This document shows, piece after piece, positions 34,601 through 46,025 of a stretch of 64,000 nt of DNA. Source of the DNA: Cytidiella melzeri (Eukaryota; Basidiomycota; Agaricomycetes; Polyporales; Irpicaceae). The stretch is from positions 1-64,000 of the forward strand of contig JABYQR010000263.1 in the NCBI GenBank assembly GCA_022592445.1, read 5' to 3'. A model generated the notes under the pieces. The model was not told the origin of the DNA. It saw only the letters and a list, made by a program, of their open reading frames with translations, and did not search any database. The position numbers and the translations under genes are program-made. Numbering within the stretch: position 1 is the first letter of the stretch; every line of letters starts with the position of its first letter.

Positions 34601-36032
34601 CGCAGAGAACACAAGCAAGCCTCTCTATATCCGACCCCGCCCACGTGAGAGAGTGTCGTTATCCAGGACGCATGTGGCATCCAAACTCAATAACAGTATC
34701 TTCCCATTCCCAATTATATTCATAGTAGTGCAGCACACTATAGCTGACCAAAGCCCAACCTTACTTACTTGCTTATTCCAGGACATGGACACCATTCAGT
34801 GTCCGGCGCATCACACCAAGCCTTCCACGCGACTGCAGTAGTACCCTCATATTCCAACTCCCCTTCCCTCGCTTCTCCTTCTTCTTCATCTTCTTGTCCT
34901 TTCCGCCTACACGTGGTCACTCGCGTGAATGTCCACGGAAAACCCTCCACTAATTCGCCGAAGATCCCATGCTCTGAAAATTGGTTTATCGTCCCAGACA
35001 GTTCTCCACCTTCCCCCAAAGCTCGTCCGTTCGGCCGGTCATCTCATTTATCGCACACTTGACCGACCGAACGAACGAACTACACTCACCAGGTGACCTC
35101 CTCCCTGCAAGCCCTCGTGGCAAAAGACCCACGTAATATGCGCGGGTGGTACGATATTCACACCACAGGATACACAATCCGATTCATCCGGTCCTGGAAC
35201 TCTAAACACGCGCGTGGCGTGTGTGCAGAGACCGTTGTATTTCCCATGGAGGGCAACTCAATAACCGTACGCCGGATGAGAGTCAACAAGAAATCTGATT
35301 GCAAATGTGAGTCCAAATCACATCATATATCGTCTCGTCTTGTTCTCGTTATCTCAGTCATCGCAACAGCGCCGGACATTTCAGAAACCGTGATTGATTA
35401 TTTGACATTCATCCATAACAGGTGCATAACCGAAAACCAAGCAAATTCCATGTTCTAAAAACGGTATTGTACGAGTGAAGGTATGTAATGATAACCAACA
35501 AAATAACAATCTGACACAAATCCCCTACAGACTTTCCATTCCCGATGTGTTTCCTATGTCCTAATCAAGAGTTCCTAGGTGTATATACGGAATAAACAAG
35601 AAAGGTGCCAAAATAACGGTGCAGCGCGTGCGAGATGAGGGGCGGAGCAAAGGAGGAGAAAGAGTCAGAGGGATGAATAGATTGAAGCGGGTTTATGCGT
35701 GTCACCCGGCGGGGATAAAGGTGGGTGATAATGATACAGAGTTACAGGGCGGGCGCACACGGCAAGGGTGGTGATGGTGGTGGCGTCGCGAGTTAGAAAT
35801 ACACTGAGAGAGGGTAAGCAAGATACTTGTGGTTCGACAGGCAACGAGAACAGAGAGCGCAGCGGGAGAGAGAGGGAGGGAGGATGGGTTGCTCTCGCGA
35901 GGACCTGCCGCGAAGAGAGACGCAGGGACAACAAGAAAACATATCGGCTGAGGTCTAGGCGCGTGTTCGGATTCTAAACACACCGGCAGGTACGTAACAC
36001 ATGTCGATTTGACAGCGGGGATTTGACCGAGC
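31668..36032. other. Gene desert with possible gene relics
   Basis: No intact gene is visible in about 4.4 kb. At 31890-32590 the minus strand holds protein-like fragments (see next entry). Further on there are only short unrelated frames. Around 34850-34910 the plus strand is strongly CT-rich. At 35060-35080 there is a short GACC/GAAC repeat. Part of the right end is presumably the 3' UTR of the HMG-box gene. Confidence 0.45.
31892..32590 (-). pseudogene. Remnant of an unknown protein-coding gene
   Basis: Reading the minus strand from 32590 gives HSGVLIPYYSFEVDAVSLSK and then WAKLVGKFNIPDDA, ending in a stop. One base-shift away the text continues as REVLENLLSTRQISDDES, running to a stop at 32261. 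Further down, 31892-32158 reads LKAIPHFDSSTKKVEKVEDD. The fragments have ordinary protein composition and fall in order, but a frameshift separates the first two and no splice sites fix the break. I do not recognise the family. A decayed or wrongly read gene are both possible. Confidence 0.35.
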
Positions 36033-37490
36033 CTAATACGTGGGAATGCCAGACATGTACGGCGGCGTTAGCCCGTGGTGACTGTCAAACTCGTAAGAGA
36101 CGAAGCTCGCTTCCTGCTGGTGCTGATGCTTCGACATCGGGACGACGCTGAAGCTCGGCATCATGAAAGATTGCGTGTCGATCGGGGCGCACATTGCTTG
36201 TGATACCGGCGCATCGAGCGTGCTGAGGTCGAAGAAATCGAATGGCGCGTCGTACTGTTGCTGGTGGTGACGTTGCAACGACAACGGAATGCGAGGAATC
36301 GAGTCACCCATGCAGGTCGTAGGCGTGCCAGGTACGCTGCAGTCGGGAGAAGGGCTGTACGAGTCGACGAAGAACGGCGGGGTGACGGTGAATGTCGCTG
36401 GGTCGAAAATGTTGTCCGCGTGCGGCGTGCACGGCGGCATGAGTGGGTCCTGTGCAAAGGAGAAGGCGTCGAAGTTGGGTGTTGAAGAAGTGGATGTAAA
36501 AGAGAATGTGCTGAAATCCTGAAATGGCAACGGTGCCGGGTCAGAAAAGGTATGTGACAACGCCACAAGGACAGCACTTACAAAAGAAGGATGTACATCA
36601 GAGAGTGACGAAGAGGGAGAAAGAATGGAGGGCGACGAAGGTGAGTCGTAGTAGTACTCGCTCGGGGCGTAGCTGCTGTCGCAGTCAGAGGGTGTTGTAG
36701 GGGAAGCACACTCGCTTGTCGGCGAAGCAGGCTCTGGCTGAGTGCTCCTGGCGCGCACCTTTTGCGTCGTGGGTGAGGAGGGCAGGAAGACAGGCTTGGA
36801 GTGCTCTGTGTCGGGCGCAGGTGCGGACGAGGAGCGTCTGTAGCTGCGAGCGGTGATTGGGGTTTCGAAGCGGGTGACGATCTGGGGTACATGGTGGCGA
36901 TCGAACTCTGCAATGGCAGCGTTAAGGTCTGCGCCCTTCTTGCCTTCGACGAGCAGCTCTGCTATCTTTTCGCAACGCTTGATGTCTTTCGGGCCCACCT
37001 CTCTCACTTTCCGTTTCTCTGCCGCCCCCTTCCCCTTGGTATGGAGCGGCCGGAACGCGTACTGCGGGAACTTGCGCTTGTGCTCCTCGAGGGCGATCTT
37101 TGCCTTTGCGTGCCAGATCTGACGTTCCTCAGGCGGGAGATTCTGCCAGGTGAGTCCTATGATCTTGGAGAGCGTGCTGTGATTTGTCTCGACGTCCGAG
37201 GACACGTGCTGGTTCTTGATGAATGAGGAACGGAAGAGAATGAACGCGTTGGGAGGCCTTGGAATGTGATTGTCAGGCTTCTTTTTCGCGTGTCCGCTAC
37301 GAGCGCGCGTCGGGGACAGGACCTCTCCAGTTGGGGGAAACAGCATGCCGGTCGAGGGGGGATCCTCTGGCGAGGGCGGGTCGTAGAAGGTGACTGGAGT
37401 GACGGCGGGAGTGAAAGCGATGTTCTGTGCGGTGGATGGGTCGACGGGAGTGGTCCATGTCAGCTGTAGGCCTTCTGCTGAACCGGCCAT
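36033..37490 (-). CDS. HMG-box transcription factor
   Basis: Predicted 464 residues if the intron at 36519-36581 is removed. That intron has GTAAGT, a CTGAC branch-like site and TTTCAG; it is 63 bp and frame-neutral, so an unspliced 485-residue form is also open. The HMG box is at about residues 75-146: HIPRPPNAFILFRSSF, then LSKIIGLTWQNLPPEE and HKRKFPQYAFRP, typical of fungal mating-type (MATA) HMG boxes. It is flanked by KKKP basic residues and a Ser/Pro-rich C-terminal half with Gln/His runs. The start is ATG 37488-37490. Upstream in-frame codons are GTG TTG, not ATG. Basidiomycete relatives regulate mating and fruiting, but I cannot tell which orthologue this is. It stands alone between two gene deserts. 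Confidence 0.85.
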   Translation of the reverse strand: MAGSAEGLQLTWTTPVDPSTAQNIAFTPAVTPVTFYDPPSPEDPPSTGMLFPPTGEVLSPTRARSGHAKKKPDNHIPRPPNAFILFRSSFIKNQHVSSDVETNHSTLSKIIGLTWQNLPPEERQIWHAKAKIALEEHKRKFPQYAFRPLHTKGKGAAEKRKVREVGPKDIKRCEKIAELLVEGKKGADLNAAIAEFDRHHVPQIVTRFETPITARSYRRSSSAPAPDTEHSKPVFLPSSPTTQKVRARSTQPEPASPTSECASPTTPSDCDSSYAPSEYYYDSPSSPSILSPSSSLSDVHPSFVSAVLVALSHTFSDPAPLPFQDFSTFSFTSTSSTPNFDAFSFAQDPLMPPCTPHADNIFDPATFTVTPPFFVDSYSPSPDCSVPGTPTTCMGDSIPRIPLSLQRHHQQQYDAPFDFFDLSTLDAPVSQAMCAPIDTQSFMMPSFSVVPMSKHQHQQEASFVSYEFDSHHGLTPPYMSGIPTY

Positions 37491-40400
37491 CAACACACTG
37501 CACTGGGTGTTGATATGTGGAGAACATACCTGGGTGTTTTGCAGCCCTCTGCTTCGAATCTCGCGTGCGTTCTGCAGGCATGGCTTGGCTGAGAGAGGGA
37601 ACTTGAGACAGGGGAGGAGGAGGATGAGGATGGAGGTGTCGCAAAACGAGCCATCTTTGGGCGATTGCCGCAGTGTCTGCTATATACTCGAGCAATCAAC
37701 GTCCCCAATTCCCATAAATGGCAACATCCAACCAGCGTGGCGGCACCCTCCCAAAAATTGCCTCCGTCCCATCGCCTATCTATGGATTATTACGTTCATT
37801 TTCCTGCCGAACCGATCCTTCCCGGGAACCGATCCGCCAGCTCCAGACCAGGAGGTTCAGCTCTGTTCCACTTATTGAGGGATAGAATAGACGGTCCGCG
37901 CCGTCGACTACTCTAGTAATACGCCCATGTCTCAACGTCCAGATATCAACTCGGCAAGTCTTGTTCTCCCTCCAATCTAAGCCCACACTGCTCAATTCAC
38001 TTGTCTAGAGGATGATGCGACGAGTCTTCGTCTGCATTCGTTGTTAGATCGCAAAGCTCAACGACATCGTCAAGCGAGTCAGATATTCCACACTAAATGC
38101 TGGGGCACGACGCAGTCATGATAGACTCGTCCTTCTCCTAATTCTCCGATAACGCGGACCACCCGCGCTCGTTTCTCGTCAGGCGTACTGTACCAAGCAA
38201 CTCACGCACCCCACACATCGACCACTGCTCACATGGACCATCTTCGCCTCTCAACCAATACCACTTCTTATCTTGGCAGTCCCTTCCTTATCCAACGCTG
38301 GTACGCCCCAAACTCCGAAACAAGCCGCTCACTAACACCCCTCGAAAGAACATTGTCGCTCTGCACCTCAAACGGACATCCTTGTTCCAACGTCGTCACG
38401 GTGGAGAGTCCCGTCACGGCACTGCGACTGCAATAGGCCCACTGCACCAACAACATAGTAGATCTGAGACCATCGTTGCGATCTACGATGGGTACTCTAG
38501 TCGACCACCGCGGCGCCCGCCAACGTAGATCTGCTCGCGAATATTCACGGTGATTAAACTCCGAATGCTAGCACGGTCTTTCTTAGACTGGGTCGAATCG
38601 AGATGGAGGCTTGGAGAGGGAGCTCTGAGGTGAAGGTGAGAAAAGACACGACTGAGCTCGTCATTGTACGCAGATGAACTGGTTTGTTCGGTAGGCACTG
38701 CATGGCACAGCGCTCCCGGCGCATGATTTCGACTGGAACAACCTCAGCCCGATGAACAGAAACCTACAGCACAAGGCCGGACGCAGAGCACGTGGGTAAC
38801 TGATGCGACATCAGTACCCAAGGTCAGTTTGCACTCTTCTGGAGTCGAGCAAGTTACGTCCCGCAGCGAGTCTTACGTCAGGCAATAACAAACACTACTG
38901 GTATGTCCGTCCGCCGAATAACATACATACATACACGGCTCCTCCCGAGCATTTATCTACTTGTAGCTTAGCATCAGGCGGCCCGACGCATCAATGTCCT
39001 TAGCAAATAAAATTGGGGTGAGAGGGGTGTGGTGTCCCGAAGGTCTAGAACCCTGAACCTGACTCGCAGTAGAGCGAATTTCAAGTCAAAGTTGTCCGGG
39101 CCAATTGGCAGCCCGCGGTAGTCCTCTCAGTAGTCCATAATGGGAGATGGTGGCGGGACTCATTTCCGAGAGAACCGAGAGACATGTGGCGTTTCTTGTT
39201 TTCTGCTCATAGAGTTCCAGTTCAATGGGGAGAGTTCATTGGAACTGCTGTTGCCTTGGTACTAGACGGCCGGGAACCTGAGCGCGAACTCAAATTTTCC
39301 GCAGAGTCTTTTCTAGGAAAGGTGCGGGGAGCGTAAGGCAGAGACGGATTCAGAGTTGGTGGGCATCAGCGCGATGATGGCTCAGATGGGACACTTGTGT
39401 GTCCAAGTTGGATTGACACCCTGATGAGAACGATCAGTAGAAATCTATACCTGTAGAAGCTAGACGAACGACGTGTCGATCAAGTCAATGCAAACGGATG
39501 AACTGTGAGCTGTAGAAATAAATGGAATGATAGTGTAGGGTGGAACCACATCACCGCCGTTGCTACCAAAGCAGTCTAAAGTGTGTCAAGAGTCAGAAAA
39601 GAGTAGGACGATAGCGTTGAATGTTTCATGACGCCCGTGTGCTGTCGACTACTGAACGGAGTTTGCGTACCAAGGAGCGAATGAGCGCACTACGGACAGT
39701 AAGATGAACACTCCCGAAAGCCAAGGCAACCAAGCCGAGCTGCATACCAGTCTTTTCTTGTTCATGAGGGTGAGCGAACGTCGCAAAGCGCAGCGTTCAT
39801 CAAAGGAGAAAACAATAGGAAATCAAGGGCTCACGCGACTTCTGTTGCTCAGTTGTTGAAACTCGTTTCACGCTCTCCTACATGCGGACGGGAGATGGAA
39901 GGCGAAGTCGACGTGCCAACGCCTGATTGGAGGGATGGCAATTCAGACACAAGGCCTAGAAGGGGGTTAAACTTAGGAGACATTGTGCGCGGAAGAGCTT
40001 GCAGCGGGAGAGAGCAGAGCCACGGCCGGCCGAATCGAGGGTGGTGGTGTTGTTCGCCTGGTCTGAGATTCGCGATTCGGCGGGAAGCTGTCGTTCGCTT
40101 TGGTGTGTTCTCGGTATTCAAGACACGACAGCGTCACATGGAACTATATTCCTAAGTTCCTCTTCTATGAAGGTGAGAAGAAAAAAGACAATAAGCAAGG
40201 AAGGGAGGAGGAGGACGGGCATCAACGCCGCAGGAACGCGTGAGTACTGAGACTAAAGTGTGAGTGGCATTCCGCACCATGCATGATTTGGGTATACACC
40301 GCGCCGGCCTAGATCTCCTCTCTTGTCTGAAACGGAAAAGACATGAGCAGCGCCTCTGTATGATTGGGGGATAGGATTTACGGTGAGGCGGACACGTCAT

Positions 40401-43400
40401 GGTCGCTGTGCAAAGCATCTAAAGATGCGAGACTGCCCCTCAGAAAGTTCTCGGACAAAGGTACACTGCGAATATACGCACCCTCCATAGTTGATCACAG
40501 CCTTCCATATTATTTTCCATTTTCTTGGTTCATGACCGTACCCGCCTGTACAATTTGCGTACGGAGCACGGCCAATACACCGCATTCGTGAACGTGTTTT
40601 TGCGCATGGTCCGGAATAAAATAATCCACGGGGCGGGACTGGCGCAAGAGTCGAGTGTGCCTGAGACAACGGACCGCACTGCACAAGGCGGGGCTTGTAA
40701 TTCAACAAGAGCTCATTCGAGGCCTATAAATCGATGGGCTAAACGACGGATGCTCCTAATTGTCATATAGTGTAACCTATTCCGTGTCATAGAAACAGCA
40801 CCATGATAAGAACGTCCGCAGCGAGAAAGAGGCAGAGCGAACGTACCCAAGTTCCAACTGAGTCATAAAGTCTGCGGCTGAGGTTGGCGGTGCCCACAAA
40901 CACCGCATTTGGGTCGCGCAGAGGCACTTGTGTCCCACCAGAAACCTCGGGAAATCATGACACACACCCGATGGGTCCCCCCAACTCACCCCTCGCGAGG
41001 CATCGTGCCGGCTCCTGACCTCTTCCGAATCCTCATGTACGAACGATCAGGAATAATTGCTCGAGAAATAACGGTGAGATAGTTCTCGAAAGCGCTGAAT
41101 GAGGATGAAAGCAGCCCAGCGCACTGCCAGACGAGCTACGGGGCGGTGAGGGTGAGAGGTGAATTTTGCAGAGAGGCAGTACATACCATGATGGAGGCAA
41201 ACTGCCTCGCGTTCTACACGTTGCGATTAAGCGCTCGACCGACGTGATGTGTCGTATCGATGATGGCGCAAGGCACAATGAGCTGATTATGTAAGTAGGT
41301 GCTTAATCGAACCGATCGCGACGTTTTGAACCGAGCTGGCGCCTATGACAAGGTTCGTTTCCACCACAGCGTGAGCGTGAGGTTGCATTTCACTGCGAAT
41401 ACGCGATCCTCATGTGCTTTGTGAACCTTGAGTTTCTGGGGCGTACGTTGTACCAATATAGCTGGTATGCTCGGTTGCTTTGAGTACTAATCGATGACTG
41501 ATTAAGTATATTTTACAGGTATTTGCGAGTAAAGCCCACTTGAGGTGGCGATGGCTGACAGCCTGCAATGCCATTATCCGCCACTTCCAACCCAGCCGAG
41601 CGTACGATACGCTAGTCCGACGTGAGCCCACACTCAGCAGCTGGAGTTCGCGGAAATGAAGTACAAGCTGCACAGCTTGAGAGGTGATAGAGTATCTTTA
41701 AGCTCAGCTTCCTAGTGACAGAGACTATCTATGACAGATGAAGCACCTAAGGTCATTCAGCCGAGGGCAGGAGGCCACCGTGGCGCGACGTGAATAACAG
41801 CAAATGTTTGGTTCTGTGGACATTTAGGTCAATGTGTGCAATGTTCCTGCAGGCACTCACCTGCAATATAGCGTCGTGAGTTTCGCGAATCAACTTCTCA
41901 TGACTACTGAGTATTCTACTAGCAGTAGCGAGCTTTACGAGCTATTCATCTGAGGTAGCAAGACACCGTGGAGTGACGTGAATAACAACCAATGTTTGGT
42001 TCTGTCGTTATCTGGGCCAATGTGGGAAAATGTTCCTGCAGGGTTCTCACCCTGAGCGCGCCTTCGTGAGTTACACGCTTCACGTCTTGTACTACCCAAC
42101 ACGCTAGTAGCAGTGAGGGTGTATTGCAATCAGACCATCGTTTCTATCTCGCAACGGAGCCGCGCAGTTGGGATGCGATGCACGCCAGAGGAACAAGGAC
42201 GTACCAAGTGGTGAACTCGGTCCGTGCCGCCTCAGACGATCTCTCGTGATCGCAACCTAAACTATCGTGCTAACGTTCTATTTCCCAATTGAACACCCTC
42301 AGCGACGACACCGCTCAAAGTCGCCACTTCAATCACTTGAATACGGTGCCGAGACGATCCACGTCCTAAAAATACAATGTCTCCTCATCCTTGTCGTCAA
42401 GCACAAGTCGGATTTCTGACGTTTCGATGGTGGGGAGCGCACGTTCCTGGGTAGAAGAAGGAAAACGCCTGTGTGGGTAAGTCAATATGCCGTGTCACCG
42501 CGCAATATCGTCCTGTTCTACTGCTCTTTTCCCCAGGTTGATGTAGCGTCGCCACACATTGTGTCTCGTTTGCGAGGTGGCTGTTCGTCCTTCAAGTTCG
42601 CTGTATCAGACGCGGATGCGTTACGCCACAATGTATGCCGTTGACAGAACCTTGAACTCGGGGCAGGACACAATGGCGCCGATGAGACGGAAAGACATCG
42701 CCGCCATGTGTTATCGAGCTTCGCTATTGGCAAGATTGATATTGCTGCAACTTGAAGTGCGCTAGAGGACGCTGCGAGCGCCATCATAGACTTCAGACGC
42801 TTTGGCAGATCAGGACATCTCAGGTGACTGGGCAAGCGACGAGAAAGGATGCTAGAGTTCAAGTTTTGTCAATTCTATGGATGTGAAAGTGGGCGGATAG
42901 AAGATCGTGAGGCTCACCTACAAGGGTATGTTCTCACATCATTACACTTTCGGCTTTTGTGCGCTCTAACCTGCGAAGTGTTCTTCCTCTGATGAGTGAA
43001 CCAGAAGCCCGAGGGCACTGAACTATGAGATCTTGTTGGCATGCAACGCTTCGCAGCGAGGTGAAGGAAGCGTTCAAGGTCGAGTCTTCGTGATTTTGTA
43101 CCTAAGCTAACCTACAATATATTCTCGAGTCGTTGGTCAGTGGAGATAGAGCTTGAGGGGCGTACGTCCGGTCGACGTTGCTGCCCGTCTCTTCTCGGCC
43201 GCTGAAACGTGTGCGTGATGGCTGTCAATTGCGACCACCCTTCGCGAAAACGCGTCGTGCAGATGTCAGCTAATAGCAAGATGAGAGAGAAGTCCAGTAA
43301 GGCTCAGGGTATGACCAGACTCATGCGGCTTGCAAGGCGTGGAGGTGTATGCCACTTTGAGTGCCACTGCATTCGGCGCACAGTCATTGAGCGTCCGTCA

Positions 43401-44049
43401 GCGCCTAATGTTGTCGAGTGGCACTTCAGATCAGCTCCAGAAGAGAGTCAGTGGCACTGACTTGTCGTATCGCCCGCCCCTCCGTTGCGCGCCGCCCATA
43501 ATCACCACAGCGTCCTGTAAGCCCATAAGGACACACAAGGATACATATATTGACGGGATAAATGATCGATCGCGTGGAGCGCGGCCGATGCATCTTTTGG
43601 TCGCGAGTGGCGGGGCGTATCGTAGCCTCATGTCACATTGATCAGGTTCCGGGTGCCATCCCCGACCACGCGCTATAATCACAGAACGTCGACTTAAGTA
43701 CATTGTGTTCCCGCTGTATGGCTCGAGGACGTACCGTGTGGGGTTCGTCTGCACAGCCTGCTGCGGAAGCAAAAACTCCTCCAGACGGATGAGGATCTCA
43801 GTGTGGCGATATACGTCCGAGTGGCGCAGGGCGCATGTTGATGGCAGTGGTCAATGTATAGATGTGACTGGTATACAAGATGGTATGGGACTACAAGATA
43901 CCTATGGCAGATGATGATATATAAGATTCCTGCAGCAAGAGAAGAGATTCAATACAAACGGGGCTCTGAGCCAGCAGATCGCAATAATTGACTAACCAGT
44001 AGTAGGCCTCAAACTCGACAATCACGGTACGCACTGTGCTGGAGAATGT
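37491..44049. other. Gene desert, about 6.5 kb
   Basis: No supported gene on either strand. A TATATA box-like element near 37678-37685 on the minus strand, about 190 bases before the HMG-box start, could be its promoter; the 5' leader also has an intron-like GTATGT..GTGCAG. Short protein-like frames (38483-38698 minus, 43431-43830 minus) lack starts or homology. A direct repeat of about 130 bp lies at 41776-42095. This long upstream space would fit a developmentally regulated gene or non-coding transcripts, but nothing in the sequence proves that. Confidence 0.45.
41776..42095 (+). repeat. Two diverged direct repeats of about 130 bp
   Basis: Bases from CACCGTGG (41776) match those from CACCGTGG (41964) at a distance of 188 bp. 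Shared words include GACGTGAATAACA, AATGTTTGGTTCTGT, AATGTTCCTGCAGG, CTCACC and CGTGAGTT. Identity fades after about 130 bases. There is no ORF in the unit. It is probably a local tandem duplication of non-coding DNA. Confidence 0.75.
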
Positions 44050-45241
44050 TCATAACAGCCGCTTCACCTTCAGCTCAAACATCCCGTCCTTCCCTTTCGT
44101 CACGCCCTCCAAGCCTACTTTTTCCATCAAGAAGTCCACTCTCCTCACTCCCATCGCCCGCTCCTCCTTGCTGTCTCCACATCTCAACGACCACGCATCA
44201 GCGATCTTCTCTCTCGATTCCTCGTGCATCTCGTTGTTGTAATAATCCTCGTTCGTAATCGGCATCATCATACACGCCCAGATCGCGTAGAACATGTCGT
44301 GCAGCGTCACACCGGACGGATTGCTACTCCGTGCCTCGATATACCACGGGAAATTGGTGGCATAGAACGTCATGACTTGCAACGGTGGTTCACACGCAAA
44401 CCGCGTGAGGTCCCATGGGTTTGTCGGTCGTCCAAGATCACGGAACCGCACTTTTGCCGGATTGTCGCGCAAGTCTAGGAACATTGAAGGAGAAGAGGAT
44501 GAATGTCGGAGGTAGGGGTGTAATGAGACCTTGGGTATCGTTATCGAACCTGTATATTTGTGAGCAACCAACATCTACTGGAGAGAAACACATCAACGAC
44601 GTACGTCTGCGATTCGCCGATCTCGGTCGGTCAATGTTCAGCATGGAACCAATCACAGTGCCCAGTGTCGGTGATCTCATCGTGAAATCTGACCTCCATT
44701 CCCTCGGTGGTCGTTTGTCGTGTATGCTCACAGAACCTGTGAACGACCGAGATCTCGAGAGTTCGCTCGACCGCGACGACGGACTCGAGCCGTCGGAGAA
44801 CTGGGTGCGAGATCGATGCGAGGACCGCGAACCATGGCGCGACAGCGATCGAGTGATAGGAAAACCAGTTGAACTCATCTCATCTCGGTCATCCCACTCG
44901 CTACGTTCCAATTCGACCCAGTCGTCGTTGTTATTGCCTGTGTTCAATGCAGTTATCGGTATGGCGGTTACAGCAGGCGATGCACCCATCATAACGCCAC
45001 CTGACGGCCATACTGCCATCGGTTGCCCGAGCGTTACCGGCGCAGAAAACATTGGTGTCAACGTTCCTTGCGGGTGACCCCAAGCAGCCCCAGAATCCAC
45101 TCCTCCCCATCCCTGAGGAAGACTTGCGGTGTTGCCCCATTGCGCAGGCGTCGAAGGCGCTGGCGGCCATGTCGAGCTTACTGTCGACGTCGACGACTGC
45201 CTCGTATAGCGATCGACAAGCGGAGGCATACCATCGTCCAT
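44050..45241 (-). CDS. DUF6699-type basidiomycete protein
   Basis: Predicted 378 residues from exons 44605-45241 and 44050-44549, joined over a 55-bp intron. The N-terminal half is low-complexity (Ser/Arg-rich, WPPAPSTPAQWG, RSLSRHGSRSSHRSR). The C-terminal half holds the conserved domain: LHPYLRHSSSSPSMFLDLRD, then VRFRDLGRP, FYATNFPWYIEARSS and GVTLHDMFYAIWACM, with a final DFLMEKVGLEG. The pattern of a DLRD block, a short aromatic-rich strand with PWYI and an H-D helix is that of DUF6699, common in Agaricomycetes and of unknown function. It diverges from Lunapark across 784 bp. Confidence 0.75.
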
Positions 45242-46025
45242 GTTTGAGTATGTTTAGGTGTCTGCGCAGAGCTGAAACGAGGTGGGTTAGTTCGGGTCAA
45301 AGCGTGCGCTGGAGATGAGAGATAGGACAGAGTGCACGGAGTGTTTAAGGATCCCAGGAGTAGATTTAAATTCCGCCTCGAGGCAGGACAGTTCCGTCAA
45401 TGCCTTGAGGCCGGACGTGAGGCAGCCAGGCTGCCTGCCTGACCGGCCGCATTTGGGTCGATGTGATCAGAGCCGCTCGTAGGCTGGTAGCTGGAAGCAC
45501 AATGAGAGGCAGAGCAGTCCACTGTTTTGCACCGCATCCATGAGAGCGTACCAGCAGTTTGCCACCCAACTTTTTGTGAAAGCGGCGACCCAGTGACCCA
45601 GTTATCCAAGTATTTCACTGCCTCCATTGACTGATCCTGTACAATGCGCTTCTCTTGCAGGCTGCGCGCCAGTCTGACATGTCGTAAGAAAGAACTCACC
45701 ACTAAAACAAATTCTAGGGCACCTAGACGACTACCGGTACTGTCCAAGGTTTTTCCACCACTGCGTTATGCGTTCAAGTTGTAAGTAGCTTTCCGCGTCG
45801 GACAATGCATAGTAACAAGCTGTGACATTTGATTGATAGAGCGGATCAGGCGCGCGTGATGGACACGTCACAATGGGTCACAATGACATCGAGGCTGTGA
45901 CCGCTCGGGTCACGGAGTAAAGGCCACCTTGCAAGTTGGCTCAGACACGACCACACTCCTTACTCTTTCCTTCACTCTCACCACAATTCGTTCGGTTATC
46001 TGTACTTTTACGACGCGCATATAAT
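45242..46025. promoter_or_regulatory. Divergent upstream region DUF6699 gene / Lunapark
   Basis: No gene. It includes G/C-rich palindromic words (GCCTCGAGGC at 45375-45384, GCCTTGAGGC at 45402-45411, and a CAGCCAGGCTGCCTGCC stretch near 45427). A minus-strand open frame at 45397-45747 overlaps these and is probably chance. Confidence 0.45.

Noticed and set aside
37488..37496. Longer start for the HMG-box protein
   Set aside because: The two codons before ATG 37488-37490 are GTG and TTG, so no upstream ATG exists in frame.
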